From Bostrychus sinensis (Eukaryota > Chordata > Actinopteri > Gobiiformes > Eleotridae), in the NCBI GenBank assembly GCA_020698575.1, contig CM036243.1, forward strand, positions 28,627,403 to 28,691,402: DNA of 64,000 bases. Direction: 5' to 3'. Under the pieces are notes generated by a model. It was not told the DNA's origin. It did not search any database and was given only the letters and a program-made list of their open reading frames with translations. Below are positions 8,931-20,972 of this stretch, one piece after another. Every line of letters begins with the position of its first letter. The stretch's first letter is position 1. A program made the position numbers and the translations under genes.

Positions 8931-11240
8931 CTGGTTTTTTTTTCGTTCAACGTCAAATTGTTTTGAAACCCAACTCAAAACTACAAACTAACTCTTGGTA
9001 TAGACAATCAGTGGATCCCAATTCTTACTTGCTTCCTCCCACATAATAAATTAAAATGACTTGCCAGGATACACATTTGGACCTAAATCTAGTTTCAATT
9101 TTGAAATGTATATGAAAACATTTTATTACATTTAGAATATCAAACAAACATTACTTTATATTTGACTATTTTCTGTCAACAAAACTGCAGGTTATATGCA
9201 AGGTATGTGATATAGTTTTAATAGCTTGAATTAATACAGTTAACACTGTGTGCGGGTGTAACAACAAAGTAGCTTAAGTTGCTGCATAATGTTGGCCCTG
9301 CAGTAATCAATAAATGCCATTTGAAAAAGACAAAACATTATTCTTATTCTAGCCCTGAAGTGGTGAAAAATGCCATAGAGGAAGCCCATATATTTTACAC
9401 CCAAGTGTGTCCAAGCAGCAGTTCTGTCGTCTGTCACTGCACTGCTCTGAGAAACCCCGGGCTCTATCCAAACTTTTTCACCCTTTTATCTTATTCTGCA
9501 ACTTTAAGAGGCACTAGAATAAAAGACGGCTCAGCTCCTGCATGCCTTAGCAGTTCTTATGCGGATATCGGCAGCTGGGTTTGTGGGATATACCTATATA
9601 GGGGCCAATGACACAGTGGACAGGGAGCAGATTTGCAGTAAGTGCTTCTTTATCATGTTTGAGCGGTGCTTTTTCAACATTGGCAGATGATTGAAGGGGT
9701 GAAATGTGGATGAGAAGGTCAACTGTAATCTTCTTTTCTGCTGCGCTCGAGCCCAAAAGAGGGAACCGTCCCTGCTGACTGAAGAACAGACGATGCCTCA
9801 TCTTTTCTCTATAGCCATATATTGATGAATGGATACAATGAGATACAGCACAGCTAAACAACTGAAGTTTGTAGTCTCCTCTACACTCTTTTTCAAGATA
9901 TTTGTGAGGATTTCTTGCATCAATATTGCTCTTCCCTTTGAATAAAAAAAAAATTCAAAAGGTGAAAAGATATTCATTTCGTGTAATTCATGTAAAAACA
10001 GAATAAGCTAAGAACAGTCACAGTGCACAGTCTGCATTAGTTTACCAGTATTTTATTTTGAAGGCATGGTTAAACATTGCAATGCATTATGGGTAGACTA
10101 CTAGAAGCTCAGTGAGAAAAGCTAAAATGCAGAAGGTCTAATGTATTTCCAGGCATTCGTCCAAAAGATGTGGTTTTACGTTTCTTGGTTAAAGTAGTAA
10201 GAATGTTTATATGCACTGTTGAAGTTTGGTTTTTTTGTATGTTTATTTCCAGGAAATAGACTTTTCCCTTGTTGAGAACGCATGATGCAATGTCTTTGCA
10301 TGTTTCAATCTTATTAGCATCATGGCTACACTGTTACTAAGGTTGCTTTTGAACGTAGAGATTTATTGATTGATCGGTTTAATGTATTATTTTGGTGCTA
10401 AATATTTCTTGTGCGGTTGCCAATAGAAATCTAATTGATATTTTTCTGCCTAGTAGTGCCGTGAATGGAACAAATATCCTTTCGAAGTCAGGCTTGTGTA
10501 TATTAAACGTTACATACAAATGACAAAGTAAATATACTTAGCCACTCTCCTCACAAATGCTAGCAATCTATTGACATCCTATTTTTAGTGCTTTTATATC
10601 TACAAACATACTTTGTTATCATTGATTTTTCATAACATTTAGATGCCTCATTTACGCTCTAACCAAGCCAAGCCGAGTGGCCCAAGCTTAAATCCTGACT
10701 TGGACCATTTTTATCTTTGTCAACTCCTTTTCTATCCCTATGTATCTTCTCTGTACTCTTTGTCTAATAAAGGCTGAACAATATCCATAAAAAGATCTTA
10801 AATTAATCCAAGTTGTAGTGTGTAGCCATGGAGATACTTCAGTTTATTCAAAGCCACATTTCTTTTGGTGCCCGAGTGTAACCCATGCCCCATATTTTGC
10901 CAGTCCCCATCTGTTGTCATTGACAGTCTCACTGAATTAATCAAACTAATCAAACTAAATCAACGGCCGTTCATTTCATTGCCACATTGCCAAAATAAAT
11001 GTTTGTGCAAATCTTATCACTACTTTCATTCTAATGAAGCTGAAGTGTAATTTCAAGCAGTAAGAACGTCCTCTGCCACTTTACAGCGGTCTCAAGTCAA
11101 CTGTTTTTTTTTTAAACCAATCACAATCTTGTATTTAGAGTTTTTCAACCAGTCACTCTCAGCTGCCAATGAAGCACTGTGACACATAATTAAGAGCTAA
11201 AATGTTCTCTTTTATTCATCTGAAACTGACTGTAATCTTT
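8931..11240. other. Long stretch with no gene; partly CpG-bearing near 9420-9600
   Basis: Open frames at 9240-9861 on both strands are short, overlapping and have no recognisable domain. The 9420-9600 part is GC-richer, with a CGGCTCAGCTCC and TGCGGATATCGGC phrase and no repeat landmarks. The rest is AT-rich non-coding DNA. I see nothing further that I can support. Confidence 0.3.
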
Positions 11241-11248
11241 TTTTTTTT

Positions 11249-11400
11249 CCAAGACATGCCTGTGTTCGGTGGATAGATGACTTAAAATTGCCTCTAGTCA
11301 ATGAATGCGAGAATGTGACTATCTTGCCACTGTCCAGGGTGGGTCCCCCACCTATGGCAACCTATAGTTGCTGGGACAGGCTCCAGTCACCTCCTTATTT
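11249..11400 (+). repeat. SINE-like repeat, family B fragment
   Basis: AAGACATGCCTGTG, TTAAAATTGCCTCTAGT, CAATGAATGCGAGAATGTGA, CTGTCCAGGGTGGGTCCCCC and TTGCTGGGACAGGCTCCAGT mark a diverged 3' portion of family B. Confidence 0.75.
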
Positions 11401-11871
11401 ATTTAGCTCTCCATTAGCAATAATAAAACACAGCTACTCTTCCTGGATCCCAACACGCTACGCACGCAATATATATTCACGTCAAACTCACAATGATCAC
11501 CAAGACAGAATCATAATAAACAAAAAATACACAATAAAGGAAGAGCAAGACACAGAGGACCTAGTTTATGTAATAAAAATAGTTGAAATGAGAGAAAGCG
11601 TAACTCATTGTAGTTAATCGTTACCATGATAAGTATAATATAACACAACCAGTCAGATTATTGCAGGACTTTGAAATTATGTTTACTCCTATTATTAATA
11701 ATAGAAATAGGCAATGTATTCCATGCTGCATACATTGCAATACACAGCTTACAGTTCTTTTCAAATTATTAGTTTTCACTTTGTGCAGTATAAATCTACC
11801 CTTCGTAGCATGCCTAGTCTCGTAGTTGTGCTCATCCGAACTAAAATGTCGCTCTTGATAAAGTACTCTAA

Positions 11872-12532
11872 GGGCCAGATTTATCAAAGGTTTGTGTGCA
11901 CGCTAACTGAATAATATGCGCTAAAATTGGAGCAAACCCAGACGCAGTTGAGATTTGCGTGTCTTACAGGAGCAGAGCGAACGCAATGCAGATTTTGCTC
12001 CTATGACCTAATGAATATGTAAACTGAGGCGTTCTTCCCAGAGTGCGCAAAATGGAGGGCAGAGAAAATGCAAATTCATTCATTTACTGCCCGCAATATT
12101 ATTTATCAAGGCTCACCATGACTTTGCGTGTGAAAATAGCAGTATAAATTTAGCACGTTGGAGAAGTACGCGCAAATCTTTTGCACAGATATGGCTGCTG
12201 TGAAGGAGAAGAAATTAAGAAATACGTAGGGTTAGAGTGTTTGCCACGCAGTGCAGATCTATTTGCCATGACGGATGAAAAAATTATTCACCAGCACATT
12301 CAGCTCTTCTTGGTTAAATTTTTGCTTCCATTTGTGTTCCACTTCCGCACCTTCCATGACGCAAAACAATACACACAATGATGCCGTTTAAATAGTTCCG
12401 CCCCATCTGTTTGCACCTGTCACCGGCCACGCAGTTTGTCTTAGTAATTCACGCGCAACACGCCCATTAAAAGCGGCCGCATATTTTCTCACTGAACTCG
12501 CAGTTTAGCACCCGTCTTAGTAAATATGACCC
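11872..12532. mobile_element. PIF/Harbinger-like non-autonomous element
   Basis: The left terminus GGGCCAGATTTATCAAAG and the reversed right terminus GGGTCATATTTACTAAGA form diverged inverted repeats (about 13 of 18 matching). TAA is present on both sides (11869-11871 and 12533-12535), the 3-bp TWA-type duplication expected of PIF/Harbinger. The 661-bp interior is CpG-bearing (GCGCAAATC, CACGCGCAACACGCCC) and has only a 66-codon frame without a DDE or MYB domain, so it must have depended on a partner in trans. Confidence 0.7.
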
Positions 12533-12879
12533 TAAGTAACTTAGTTGTTAAAATTAAGAAGTGAAGCTGTAAATCTCTTTTACCTTTAACCAAGATAAAC
12601 TGTTGTGCGTCCAGTTTACATTAGTTCTGTATGGGCAGTGAAGTGCAAGCTGCCTTGTTTTGGACTATTTCCAATGCCTTTATATGTGACAAAACAGCAC
12701 ATGACCAGATCTCTGAACAGTAGTCTAACTGTGAAAGTACAAGCAATGGCAAGGGCCCATAAAAAAGTTTGCGTGGGTGTGAAATTGTGATGGTGCCCTT
12801 GACTGTATACTTACTGCACTATTTACCAGCGCATTATGTTATATAGGAACAGGGATCTCAATCAGTAATTTCCTATAGC

Positions 12880-13115
12880 ACGGTGATGGTATTGGCTTGA
12901 TTGTGGCTATAGCGGAGTATGAGTGCTAATTACGGTCAAGGGGGTGATCTGTGGTGGAGAGCGGACTGGTTGCCTGATGAGGGGCCGCCGTGTGAGCGAG
13001 CGCGCGGCTGATAGTGTATGAGCGAGGAGGATATCAGCGGGAGAGAGAAATTGTTTTGAACTATAGCGGTAATTAACGGCCCACGCGATGAACCAAAGCC
13101 CCACTCTGCCGTCGT
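12880..13115. other. CpG-richer, repeat-free block; candidate conserved non-coding element
   Basis: Dense CpG (for example GAGCGAGCGCGCGGC, AACGGCCCACGCGATG) with TAATTA cores at both sides (GCTAATTACGG and GGTAATTAACGG). It shares no phrase with the repeats in this window and has no significant open frame. Two similar TAATTA-containing phrases about 140 bp apart may bind homeodomain proteins; this is inference. Confidence 0.3.
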
Positions 13116-13584
13116 CTAATCAAACCAGCCCCCCCATCCCCCCCGTCTCCTCCTGTCTCCTGCTTGATGTCTTTCTCATTTACACACAGTCTATCGTCAT
13201 CTCTCTTTCGCTTCTAAAGGCCAAACGAGGGGGACATGCATGTCTGTTTTAATTAATAGCCATTTAGAGACTTGAATAAACGTGAAAGTCTGTGATTTAG
13301 TAAAATGAAGCAACTTGCCGCCACAGTGTAATCAGTCATATGTCTGTGTTTGTACCAAGCCTCTCTGTGGGGTGCTGCTTTTGCCTTGAACCATCTACAC
13401 CGTAAACCCAGGTATATGTTCACAACAAGTGCTCACACACAGCATGTGGAAAATAAAGGAAGACTTTCATGTCATCTTCTAAGCCTGGCACTGGGGCACA
13501 GAGTGTGATGGCAATATCCTTGAAATGTATTGTTTTGTTGAGCCGAGCCTTGGCAGAATTTGTACTTGAGTTATGGAAACAAAA

Positions 13585-13610
13585 GTAAGACTTTTTTTTT
13601 TTTTTTTTTC
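13585..13610. repeat. Poly-T tract
   Basis: A homopolymer T run of about 19 bases. It may be the tail of a minus-strand retroposed piece, but no body is recognisable. Confidence 0.7.
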
Positions 13611-13659
13611 TGGGGATATAAGGATTTTATGTAAGGACAATCTCACTACAAGGGGTCAC

Positions 13660-13800
13660 AAGCCAAAATATTCCTTGTAGCAGTGCCAAGCCCAGATAAA
13701 TGGCATCTATCATAAAACTCATGCCAATCTGTTTGCAAATCACGACAGACTAATGAGGCAGATGAATAGCAGTGGTGACCTGAGATGGGAAAAGTCAAAA
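13660..13800 (+). repeat. Dispersed repeat, family C fragment
   Basis: CCCAGATAAATGGCATC, AAAACTCATGCCAATCTG and AATGAGGCAGATGAATAGCA followed by GTGGTGACC match the family C copy at 8480-8612 in the same sense. Confidence 0.6.
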
Positions 13801-13849
13801 GGAAAGACGAAAAATAAAGATTTTAAACAATGCAACAATGATCCATTCT

Positions 13850-14112
13850 TCAATGGGGCAACGTGTCAGGAGCAGTGGGTGACCACAGTGCAGTGCCCAG
13901 GGAACCTTCTCCAGATCTTGGTCAGGACTACCTATAGCTGGAGGATTAGCCTGTAGTGACAGTTTTAGGTTGATTGGGGAAACCGGAGCACCCAGAGGAA
14001 TCTCACTCAGACACGGCAGAACATGCAAACTCCACACAGTGAGGACAAGCATGGGAATTGAACCCAAGAACTTTTTGCTGTGATGCTAACTACTTTGCCA
14101 CCATGTCACTGG
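13850..14112 (-). repeat. tRNA-headed SINE, family B, minus strand
   Basis: Read on the minus strand the copy starts CATGGTGGCAAAGTAGTTAG (A-box-like), has CTTGGGTTCAATTCCCATG (B-box-like), then GTGTGGAGTTTGCATGTTCT and TGCTCCGGTTTCC, and runs on into a region ending in CACCCACTGCTCCTGACACG. Head and body are both present, so this is one of the more complete copies. Box sequences are degenerate and no transcription is implied. Confidence 0.8.
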
Positions 14113-15575
14113 ATGAGCTGGAGGTGACAAATGCCCTGGGAAAGTCATCATCTCACCCCATAGAGGCTGGAGGAAGTGTCTGGAGAGAGTCTGTTTAGTT
14201 TTCTGCAACAAAACATATGCGTAGATAAATCACTGCAGACAAATATGGAAGCAAGTCTTTCTTTCATATATATTTATTTTTTTGCCATTTCTGTCAAACA
14301 CTTTTCACATTGTGATGTGAGACTTGGTCACATCACATATTCGCCATTTACATCGAAGAATGCCTTAAATTGCACTTGCTTCTTGAGATTGCACTGCACA
14401 GATATTACATGATGAAAAATGCCAAAAGCCCTACTAATGCTTCAGCACTGTCAGTCATGAACAATTTCATCTCTAAACATCGCTCTTTGAAAGGAGATTT
14501 CTTTGAGGACTATCTCTATGCCGCATGATGAAGTACTTTATTGTGGGAAGTGTGTCCATGTTCCCACATCTCTGTTTATCATTTCTAAGATTATTTTCCA
14601 GTAAATGGTGCATGTTTAACCCTAACCCTAAATCATATATAAGTGGGAACATAGGTCTGCACTTGGTTTGGCCTCTGCTTGATAAATGGTACTTGAATTG
14701 AGAGTAAGAGACTTTTAAACAATAATATTATGCATATATAATTTCACATCATCTACTGATTCATGTTCCCTGAGTCAAAATGGGCTTAACGTGAATTTCA
14801 GATCATCACTGACTGTGTTTTCTTGAGCTTTGTAATATATATGTAAACAAATCCTTTGTTTCTTAATCCCACATTGTGCTTTGTGTTGTTTTCTCTTCTT
14901 TGCCGAGCATCAGCTTAAAGTTTCCCGGCTGACGATTCTGATTATACTCAGGACAGTATTTCTGAGTGTGAGAACAGGGAAAATTCAGACACACGCACAA
15001 AAAAATCCCTTCTCCCCAGTAATAGTCCTGCTTTGAAGCCGCGCTTGTTTGAACCTTTGACTGCAAGTGAAATGAGAAAAGCGGTAAAAAAGTGAAAAAA
15101 TGGGATTGGAGAGGAGAGTTTAAAAGAATGAAAAGAAAATGTGTGCAGTGATTGAGTGGAACATGTCTGAAGTGTGTCCAACATACTCTGACACAAGTGT
15201 GAACTCCCGAACCTCTCCATACGTACTCTTCTTAGCACCTCCTGTCATGTCCGGACTCCCTTGTGACATTCAACTTTTTTGTTTATACGCAGCATCAAAA
15301 TAATTTCTTGCAACGTCTACCTGAAACGCTTCATAAATTATCCAGTGCACCCATGTTCCTTGCTGTGGGCCTGTTCCACTGGGGGTTCAGTGTCACTTTC
15401 AATTTGCCATCCTCTTTCACCATTGACCTATTTCTGCCTTGTTTCCCGCTCAGTGCATTGGCCCCCAGCGAAGAGTCGGCCCAGTAACCCCATGCAACAC
15501 CTGGCTATGGGGCCCCCTGGGAGCAGGCAAAGGGGTCAGAGGTCAAACTAATATTGGAGAACATGACAGCCTTGT
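14113..15575. other. No gene recognised
   Basis: AT-rich DNA with scattered short frames on both strands, none with a recognisable domain. Two CCCTAA units at 14619-14632 are too few to be a telomeric array. Nothing further is supported. Confidence 0.35.
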
Positions 15576-15578
15576 ATT

Positions 15579-15603
15579 AAAAAAAAAAAAAAAAAAAAAA
15601 AAA
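15579..15603. repeat. Poly-A tract
   Basis: About 24 consecutive A. It could be the tail of a retroposed copy on the plus strand, but the upstream 15440-15575 sequence is not recognised. Confidence 0.85.
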
Positions 15604-15834
15604 GGGATATTGCAAAATATATTATACCAGTGTTCCTACTGTTTTTACAAAGCATTTTAAGGCCCACTTTCAACTTTTTTTCCCATCTTATATTTACTGA
15701 AAATACATAGCCATAAATGTAAAGACAGGTTGAATAAGGCCTTGAGTAAACATATTGTATTAGCTAATTATATAGCATACAAATGGACATATTCTAAAAG
15801 AAAAGCATCAATTGCAGTAGTCACAGAAGTATTA

Positions 15835-15882
15835 GTAGTGCAAATAGTAGTAGTAGTAGTAGTAGTAGTAGCAGTGGTGGTC
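15835..15882. repeat. GTA trinucleotide microsatellite
   Basis: A run of GTA/AGT units with a few substitutions (GCAGTGGTGGTCGTAGTAG at its end). Translation of this run gives a valine-rich artefact. Confidence 0.9.
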
Positions 15883-15884
15883 GT

Positions 15885-16040
15885 AGTAGTTCACAGTACT
15901 TGTTACTTTAGTGAATTTTACACTTATTTTACTTAGTACAGTAATGAATTTGTTGAGTGCTTCAGCTTGAGTAATATTCTTTTGAAGTAACAGTACATTT
16001 ACTTAATTTCAGACTTTGGGTAATTCTTCCACCCCATGCA
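15885..16040 (-). mobile_element. hAT-type terminus of the 'AAGTACATTTACTTGAGTA' repeat
   Basis: Repeated phrases ACTTGTTACTTTAGTGAATT, TTTTACTTAGTACAGTA, GAAGTAACAGTACATTTACT, ending in GGGTAATTCTTCCACCCC, correspond to the end of a widespread fish repeat whose consensus terminus is CAGTGGTGGAAAGTA followed by AAGTACATTTACT. The same family is seen at 19475, 36880-37064 and 51240-51395. Confidence 0.55.
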
Positions 16041-16944
16041 GTTATGTTGTGGAAAATCTCTTGAACCAGTTGCACTTATGCACTTTTATTTCAAAACAGC
16101 AAACTCAACAAACGAAAAACAGACAAAGTCAATTTAAGGCTTTTATTATAATAAGGCTTTGCTGATTCGGAGATCCTAAACTTTAAAATGTTATCATTTT
16201 AGGCACCAGTGGGAATCCTGCTATACAGTACATGCAGTGATGATGGCTTTAGTTTGTGAATTCACAAAATCAACCCTTATGTTTGCACACATCTCACAAG
16301 GCTGCTGTTTCTACCTATTGCAGGTCACTCTTGTAGATTCAAAGCTTTCATCAGGAAATTATCATTCTGGTCTATTCTTCAATTTGTTTCAGGCTTCATG
16401 CTGTTTTATTCATTCTGTGAATGTCAGACACAAACTCAAATCGTTCAGGATGTGTCTTTTTCTGTCAAATACAAACAAATGGAAAAAACACTATTTCTTT
16501 TGTCACAGCTTTTTGACTACCAGCATCTGCGGAGGGCTCATTCTTCTAAGATAGATAGATATAGACATTTTGTAGCCTAGCACATCTTCAAATATTTCTC
16601 ACGGTCAACTTGAGTATTTTTGTGAATGGTAACTGCTGTAGTGTGTGTCACTACCTCATCATATCAGCTTTGATGTCTTCTCGATGTGTTCCTATTTTCA
16701 TCACTTTAACCTCTTCATTTCTCATTTTAGGCTGCAAAAGAAAGAAACCCACATGCTCACGGGAACTCATTCACACTTAGACAAAAAGCCTTTCTAAACT
16801 GCTAATATTCCTTTAAGGGGAACTATGCTATGTTTTTACTTTAATTAAACACCGTTGGAGTCAGCATGACCGCTAAATAAGTTGCTGCAGGCTTACTAAA
16901 GCCTCATGCACCTCCCCCTGTTGTATTTTGGGGGTCCATTGTTG

Positions 16945-17026
16945 GATATCCAGGGTATACCATTGTTGCTGGTATCAGCTCCAGCCACCCGCGGTCCCTA
17001 ACAGGAATAAGCAAAAGAAGATGAAA
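16945..17026 (+). repeat. SINE-like repeat, family B, 3' end only
   Basis: ATCCAGGGTATACC, TTGCTGGTATCAGCTCCAGC and GGTCCCTAACAGGAATAAGC match the last ~80 bp of family B. Confidence 0.65.
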
Positions 17027-17424
17027 GAATACACAAACACTGAACATTAACATTTCCTTTATATAGCTAACTTTCCTTTACATAGCTAACTTGGACTCTC
17101 AAGTTACTCAGCCCCTGTTTTCAGAGTAGAAATAAATTCAGGATACAGCACTTGCATCCCAAGCCCACAGCCACTGGCTAAACATTGACATCCTTCATTT
17201 GGGAATCTTCTTTGGGGCTGTCCACTCGACTCTATTATTGCTGTCCCAACATGGGTGATGTGTATGTCACTGTCCCAGGTATAGAGATAGCAGGCATCTG
17301 ACCTGTAGCATTCAGCAAATACAATAAAACAAAGAAATACCTGTAAACATAGATGACTAGGACTGGATTTTTGTACTTACATGCAGTGAACAGACTAAAC
17401 TATGTCTACCAGCCACATACTGTG

Positions 17425-17541
17425 ATTGGAGAAGGCAATAGGTGTGTCTTGCCTAAGGACACAACAACAGTTTGCAGAGAGCAGGGCAGGAGCAGGAATC
17501 AAACCCCAAGTCAGTGGGCGTCCTTTGCCACTGTCACCCCG
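17425..17541 (-). repeat. tRNA-headed SINE, minus strand
   Basis: On the minus strand: GTGACAGTGGCAAAGGACG, GGGGTTTGATTCCTGC (B-box-like), then TGTTGTTGTGTCCTTAGGCA followed by AGACACACC, the conserved TTGGGCAAGACACTTC landmark of family A seen at 34649, 61757 and 63284. The head is degenerate. Confidence 0.7.
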
Positions 17542-17649
17542 GAATAGTATTTCTGTTCAACCCATCTTTTTTCAGTGATGCAGTGGGAATTTGTTAGGTA
17601 GAAAGAAAACCATGTCCAGACCTTTAGCCATAGCTAGGTCATGGTATTA

Positions 17650-17795
17650 TTGAGGCACAGTGGCAAAGTGGTTAGCTCTCCTCCCCCCTCACAGCACGAG
17701 GGTCCTGGGTTCAACTCCCAGACTAGACAGGGCCTTTCTGTGTGGAGTTTTCATGTTCTCCCTGTGAATGCGTGGTTAAACATGGGTAAATATAT
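17650..17795 (+). repeat. tRNA-headed SINE, family B head
   Basis: GGCACAGTGGCAAAGTGGTT followed by AGC forms the A-box region and GGTCCTGGGTTCAACTCCC the B-box region, followed by GTGTGGAGTTTTCATGTTCT and CCCTGTGAATGCGTGG. The body downstream is lost and a second head begins at 17819. Confidence 0.8.
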
Positions 17796-17818
17796 AGGCG
17801 TATATTTTTCAAGGTTCA

Positions 17819-17960
17819 TGGCTGCATGTTGCCAATGTGGTTAGCACTCTCACTATACAGCAAGAAGATCCTGGGTTTAATTCCTGATTCCTTTCTGAGT
17901 TTGCACGTTCTCCTTGTGTTTGGGTGAGTTTCAGTCAGTAACTGCTCCTGAGGATGGGCC
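17819..17960 (+). repeat. tRNA-headed SINE, second family B head in tandem
   Basis: CATGTTGCCAATGTGGTTAG, AGATCCTGGGTTTAATTCC and CTGAGTTTGCACGTTCTCC repeat the head of the preceding copy. Two heads in direct order about 170 bp apart suggest insertion into, or tandem duplication of, the 5' part. Confidence 0.75.
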
Positions 17961-18002
17961 AAATGCAGTCTATATTAACCTTAAACTTAATGTACCAGAT
18001 TA

Positions 18003-18055
18003 GCTGGGAGGAAATGAACAATGCTAACAACTTTGCCACTATGCCGCTGTTTGCT
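18003..18055 (-). repeat. Family B head fragment, minus strand
   Basis: Reads AGCGGCATAGTGGCAAAGTT followed by GTTAGCATTG on the minus strand, i.e. only the A-box side of the tRNA-like head. Confidence 0.5.
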
Positions 18056-18135
18056 GTAAGGAATTGCAGGCAAAGTCCAAAGATTGGTACAATAAGAACA
18101 GTATACTGAAATGATCTGTATTATTACTCTAGTGC

Positions 18136-18250
18136 AGCTATTCCCAAAGTCAAGAGAATCATGCCCCCCTTAAATTTCCAAAAATCACACACGGACCTCC
18201 AAGTATACAACTACCATCTATTACATTTTCTCTATATATCTCAATAAAAA
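18136..18250. mobile_element. hAT-like terminus remnant
   Basis: GCAGCTATTCCCAAAGTCAA followed by GAGAATCATGCCCCCCTTAA resembles fish hAT termini of the CAGTGGTTCCCAAAG type. A matching right end is uncertain; a CGCCCCC phrase near 18750 may be part of it. Confidence 0.35.
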
Positions 18251-18759
18251 ACTTACAAAAAACACTGACTGTTGACTAAAAATGGTTTTAAAGTAATATT
18301 TTTAACATGTATATAACTGTAACTTAATATCTTCTTATCATGCATGTAAATGTAAAAGTACCACTCCATTGTTTACTGTTCTTTTTAACTACTTTGCTGA
18401 TTATTAAGTCGCTTAAATGTGTCTCTAACATAAACAAGAAAACTGCCATGATCTACCAAAAAATTGCTAAATCCTTGTTGTTTTAAACATGATGCCTTGC
18501 CCATGCCAGATTTGTTTTTCTTTTATAACTTTCTGTTTACTGTACAAGAATATTTAGTCACTTGACAATTTTTGTACTGAAAAGTGTCATTTTTTATATC
18601 AGATACACTTCCCTGATTTGTTTTGTACATGAGGAACCACAACTCTAGTAGATTGCAGCTGATGGAGTCAGTGCAAATGTAAGCCCTGCGCAACTCCAAT
18701 TCACACCGAGTAAAAAAAAAAAAGTGTTGCAAGCATTAATTCACCTGATTGCGCCCCCT

Positions 18760-19465
18760 TTTGTGCCTGCTGTTTCTTTCTCCCAGATCCTGCTGTTGAG
18801 ATCTTGGCTGCAGTCATTACTTAATAGACCCTCTGATACCAGTAGCAGTCAGCATATTACACAGAATTAAAGTTTAGACAGGGTTTTCAGCTGATTGTTT
18901 CCTCCTAACAATAGCCGTGGCATGCCTGTGCTAAACACTATAGCACTTTGCCTTGGGCTCTTTTTTTTTTTTTTTCCTCACGTCTTGTAATTTAATTAAA
19001 TCTACAAATATTCAAAAATCCCTCTTCATGCACCGAGCTCAGAGCCTCTCCATCACAACTGCACAACTTTAAGCCTTTGTGTGTGAGTAAAAGCTTGAGG
19101 GCCTCTATGCCAGCTTTTTAATTTTTCTTTGTTATGTAGACCAAAGAAAATGAACGCTCCTTAGAGAGCATTGGCAGAGACAGGATGTGCCTCCTCGGGC
19201 TTTGAATCCTAATGACTTGAAATAAATATATAATGTCATCACTTCATTAATTGTAGCATAGATCCCGCAGTGCGCGTGCTTCCTCTCACACGGTGTCAGC
19301 CTGTCTGTAACGACATGGCGCCACTGAAGATTGGGGAGGAAAGCAAGGACCGCATGTCTGCCAGCAACATGTTTGTCAGCAACGGCATATATTATCTGCT
19401 ATATATGAAAGAAAAACAAAAAAATAAAATTGTGGAATGAATGGCTGTAAAAAGCTGACTAAAAT
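18760..19465. other. No gene; CpG-bearing segment at 19180-19400
   Basis: The first part is AT-rich, with a poly-T run at 18961-18976. The part around 19180-19400 lacks repeat landmarks and carries CpG-bearing phrases (CGCAGTGCGCGTGC, GACATGGCGCCACTG), similar in character to the other candidate conserved blocks. No open frame with a domain is present. Confidence 0.25.
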
Positions 19466-19473
19466 GGCTACAG

Positions 19474-19560
19474 TGGTTGAAAGTAACTGGGGACTCAAGT
19501 TACTCAAGTAAAAGTGGTTGCAGGGCAGTAATAGTAAGAGGAGATGTATTAGATCCTTTT
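19474..19560 (+). mobile_element. hAT-type terminus of the 'AAGTACATTTACTTGAGTA' repeat
   Basis: Begins CAGTGGTTGAAAGTAACTGG, then ACTCAAGTTACTCAAGTAAA. This is the left terminus of the family also seen at 15885-16040, 36880-37064 and 51240-51395. No right end was located. Confidence 0.5.
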
Positions 19561-20129
19561 AGTGTTTAGTTTTAGTGTAAACAGAACGTCTGCATTATCA
19601 AGAAGCAGTGGCGTTACTTAATGTAATGTAGGGGCCCCAGTGCAGGATTTCAGAATTGGCCCTAAATTTATGAAGCAAGTTATGAAGCACATTCAGGTTC
19701 ATGCATTAAAAATGTTAACTTATAAAATGCTGGTGTTAGCTGTTTTACTGGAGTTTGATACAAAAACAGGTGCTCTCTCATTAATATTTAGGGACAATTT
19801 TGTGAAGCTACAGTATATTCATTTTTTTAATCAGTTTGTGTATTTATTTTAAGAAGAAAACATACTTTTTGTTTCTTTTTGTTATGGCTATACACATTTA
19901 AAATTGAATTTATGTAGGCCTGAAAACATGTTGTTAAAATGCTATACTGTACATGTTAAATTATTTCATAGCCAATGTATTTGCAACTGTAACAATAACT
20001 TACTTACTGCATTAACTATGATAGTATAGTATAATATTTAAACTGTTATCAGAAGTCTAATTATGTTCTGGTTAGTTCAGTTTATTTGATAGACACTGAT
20101 ACATTTCCATAAATATTTCCACAGCAGAT

Positions 20130-20620
20130 GGCTTGGGTCATGGTTGTGTATGTGACGTCCAGTCTGTGCTCCTGCTGTTCTGGCTCTATATATTGTGGCG
20201 AATGAATACGTTCTCGTTAAAAATGTCCCGCGGAAACCCTGAAGACATATGCGGGAAGCAGCTTAAATATGAACTGTTGCCTCCGACTGGACAGCCTTTA
20301 AATAGACCAATTAGCATTTTTGGCTCAGAGGACAGACTACGCTGGCGTAGTGTCTAAGGGCCATAATGTGAGAAGTGCTGCTGTGTTGTGGGACCAGCCG
20401 ACTGTACAGAAACACACTCGGATAAAAGTCCTGATGTAAAGAGAGACTTCACACGGAGCTCTGGGAAAATCCCTCTTTTAATTCAGTCTGATCCCAAGTA
20501 TTAGCCTGGAACAGCTCTGCCAATTGTCATTTGGCTCAGCTTGATTTTCAGGTGTTAGGAGGAAGAAATCAGCATTCGCAACGCAATTAAAATGGCTTCT
20601 GTTTATATTCTAATGCTAAT
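20130..20620. other. GC-richer, repeat-free block; candidate conserved non-coding element
   Basis: Contains a 74-codon frame at 20133-20357 without recognisable domain. The sequence carries several TF-site-like cores (CCAATTAGC, TTTAAATAG, CACTCGG) and no repeat landmark. I do not call it coding. Confidence 0.25.
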
Positions 20621-20837
20621 AACAAAAACATGGCTGATTAGTTTAGCTGGGCATTCAGGCAATCAGCATTTATTAGTTAAAGCACTGGGAGGACTTAAGA
20701 TGGTATTTCAGAAATAATGAGGTCATGAGTCCAAACACAAACCAAAATGAGGAAGTAGTCATGCACAATATAAAGATTAACATACTGAAATGACTTTAAT
20801 TCATCCACAATGAGCTGGTGTACTCCTGGAGCTAGTC

Positions 20838-20965
20838 CCAAGCCTGGATAAATGAAAAGGTTTTCATTAGGAAGAGCACTTAGCGTAAAATTACTATGCA
20901 AATCCCTGCACACATGGAGGGAGATGTTTTGCTGAGGTGCAAAACATTTGGTAAAGCCAAATGGA
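20838..20965 (+). repeat. Dispersed repeat, family C fragment
   Basis: CCAAGCCTGGATAAATGAAA, TTAGGAAGAGCACTTAGCGT followed by AAAATTACTATGCAAAT match the plus-sense family C copy at 8480, with considerable decay. It abuts the MITE that begins at about 20973. Confidence 0.55.
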
Positions 20966-20972
20966 GCTCGAC

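Noticed and set aside
14619..14632. Two CCCTAA units, possible interstitial telomere repeat
   Set aside because: Two units are well within chance; no array or degenerate extension is present.
15730..15936. Valine-rich 68-codon frame
   Set aside because: Produced by the GTA microsatellite.
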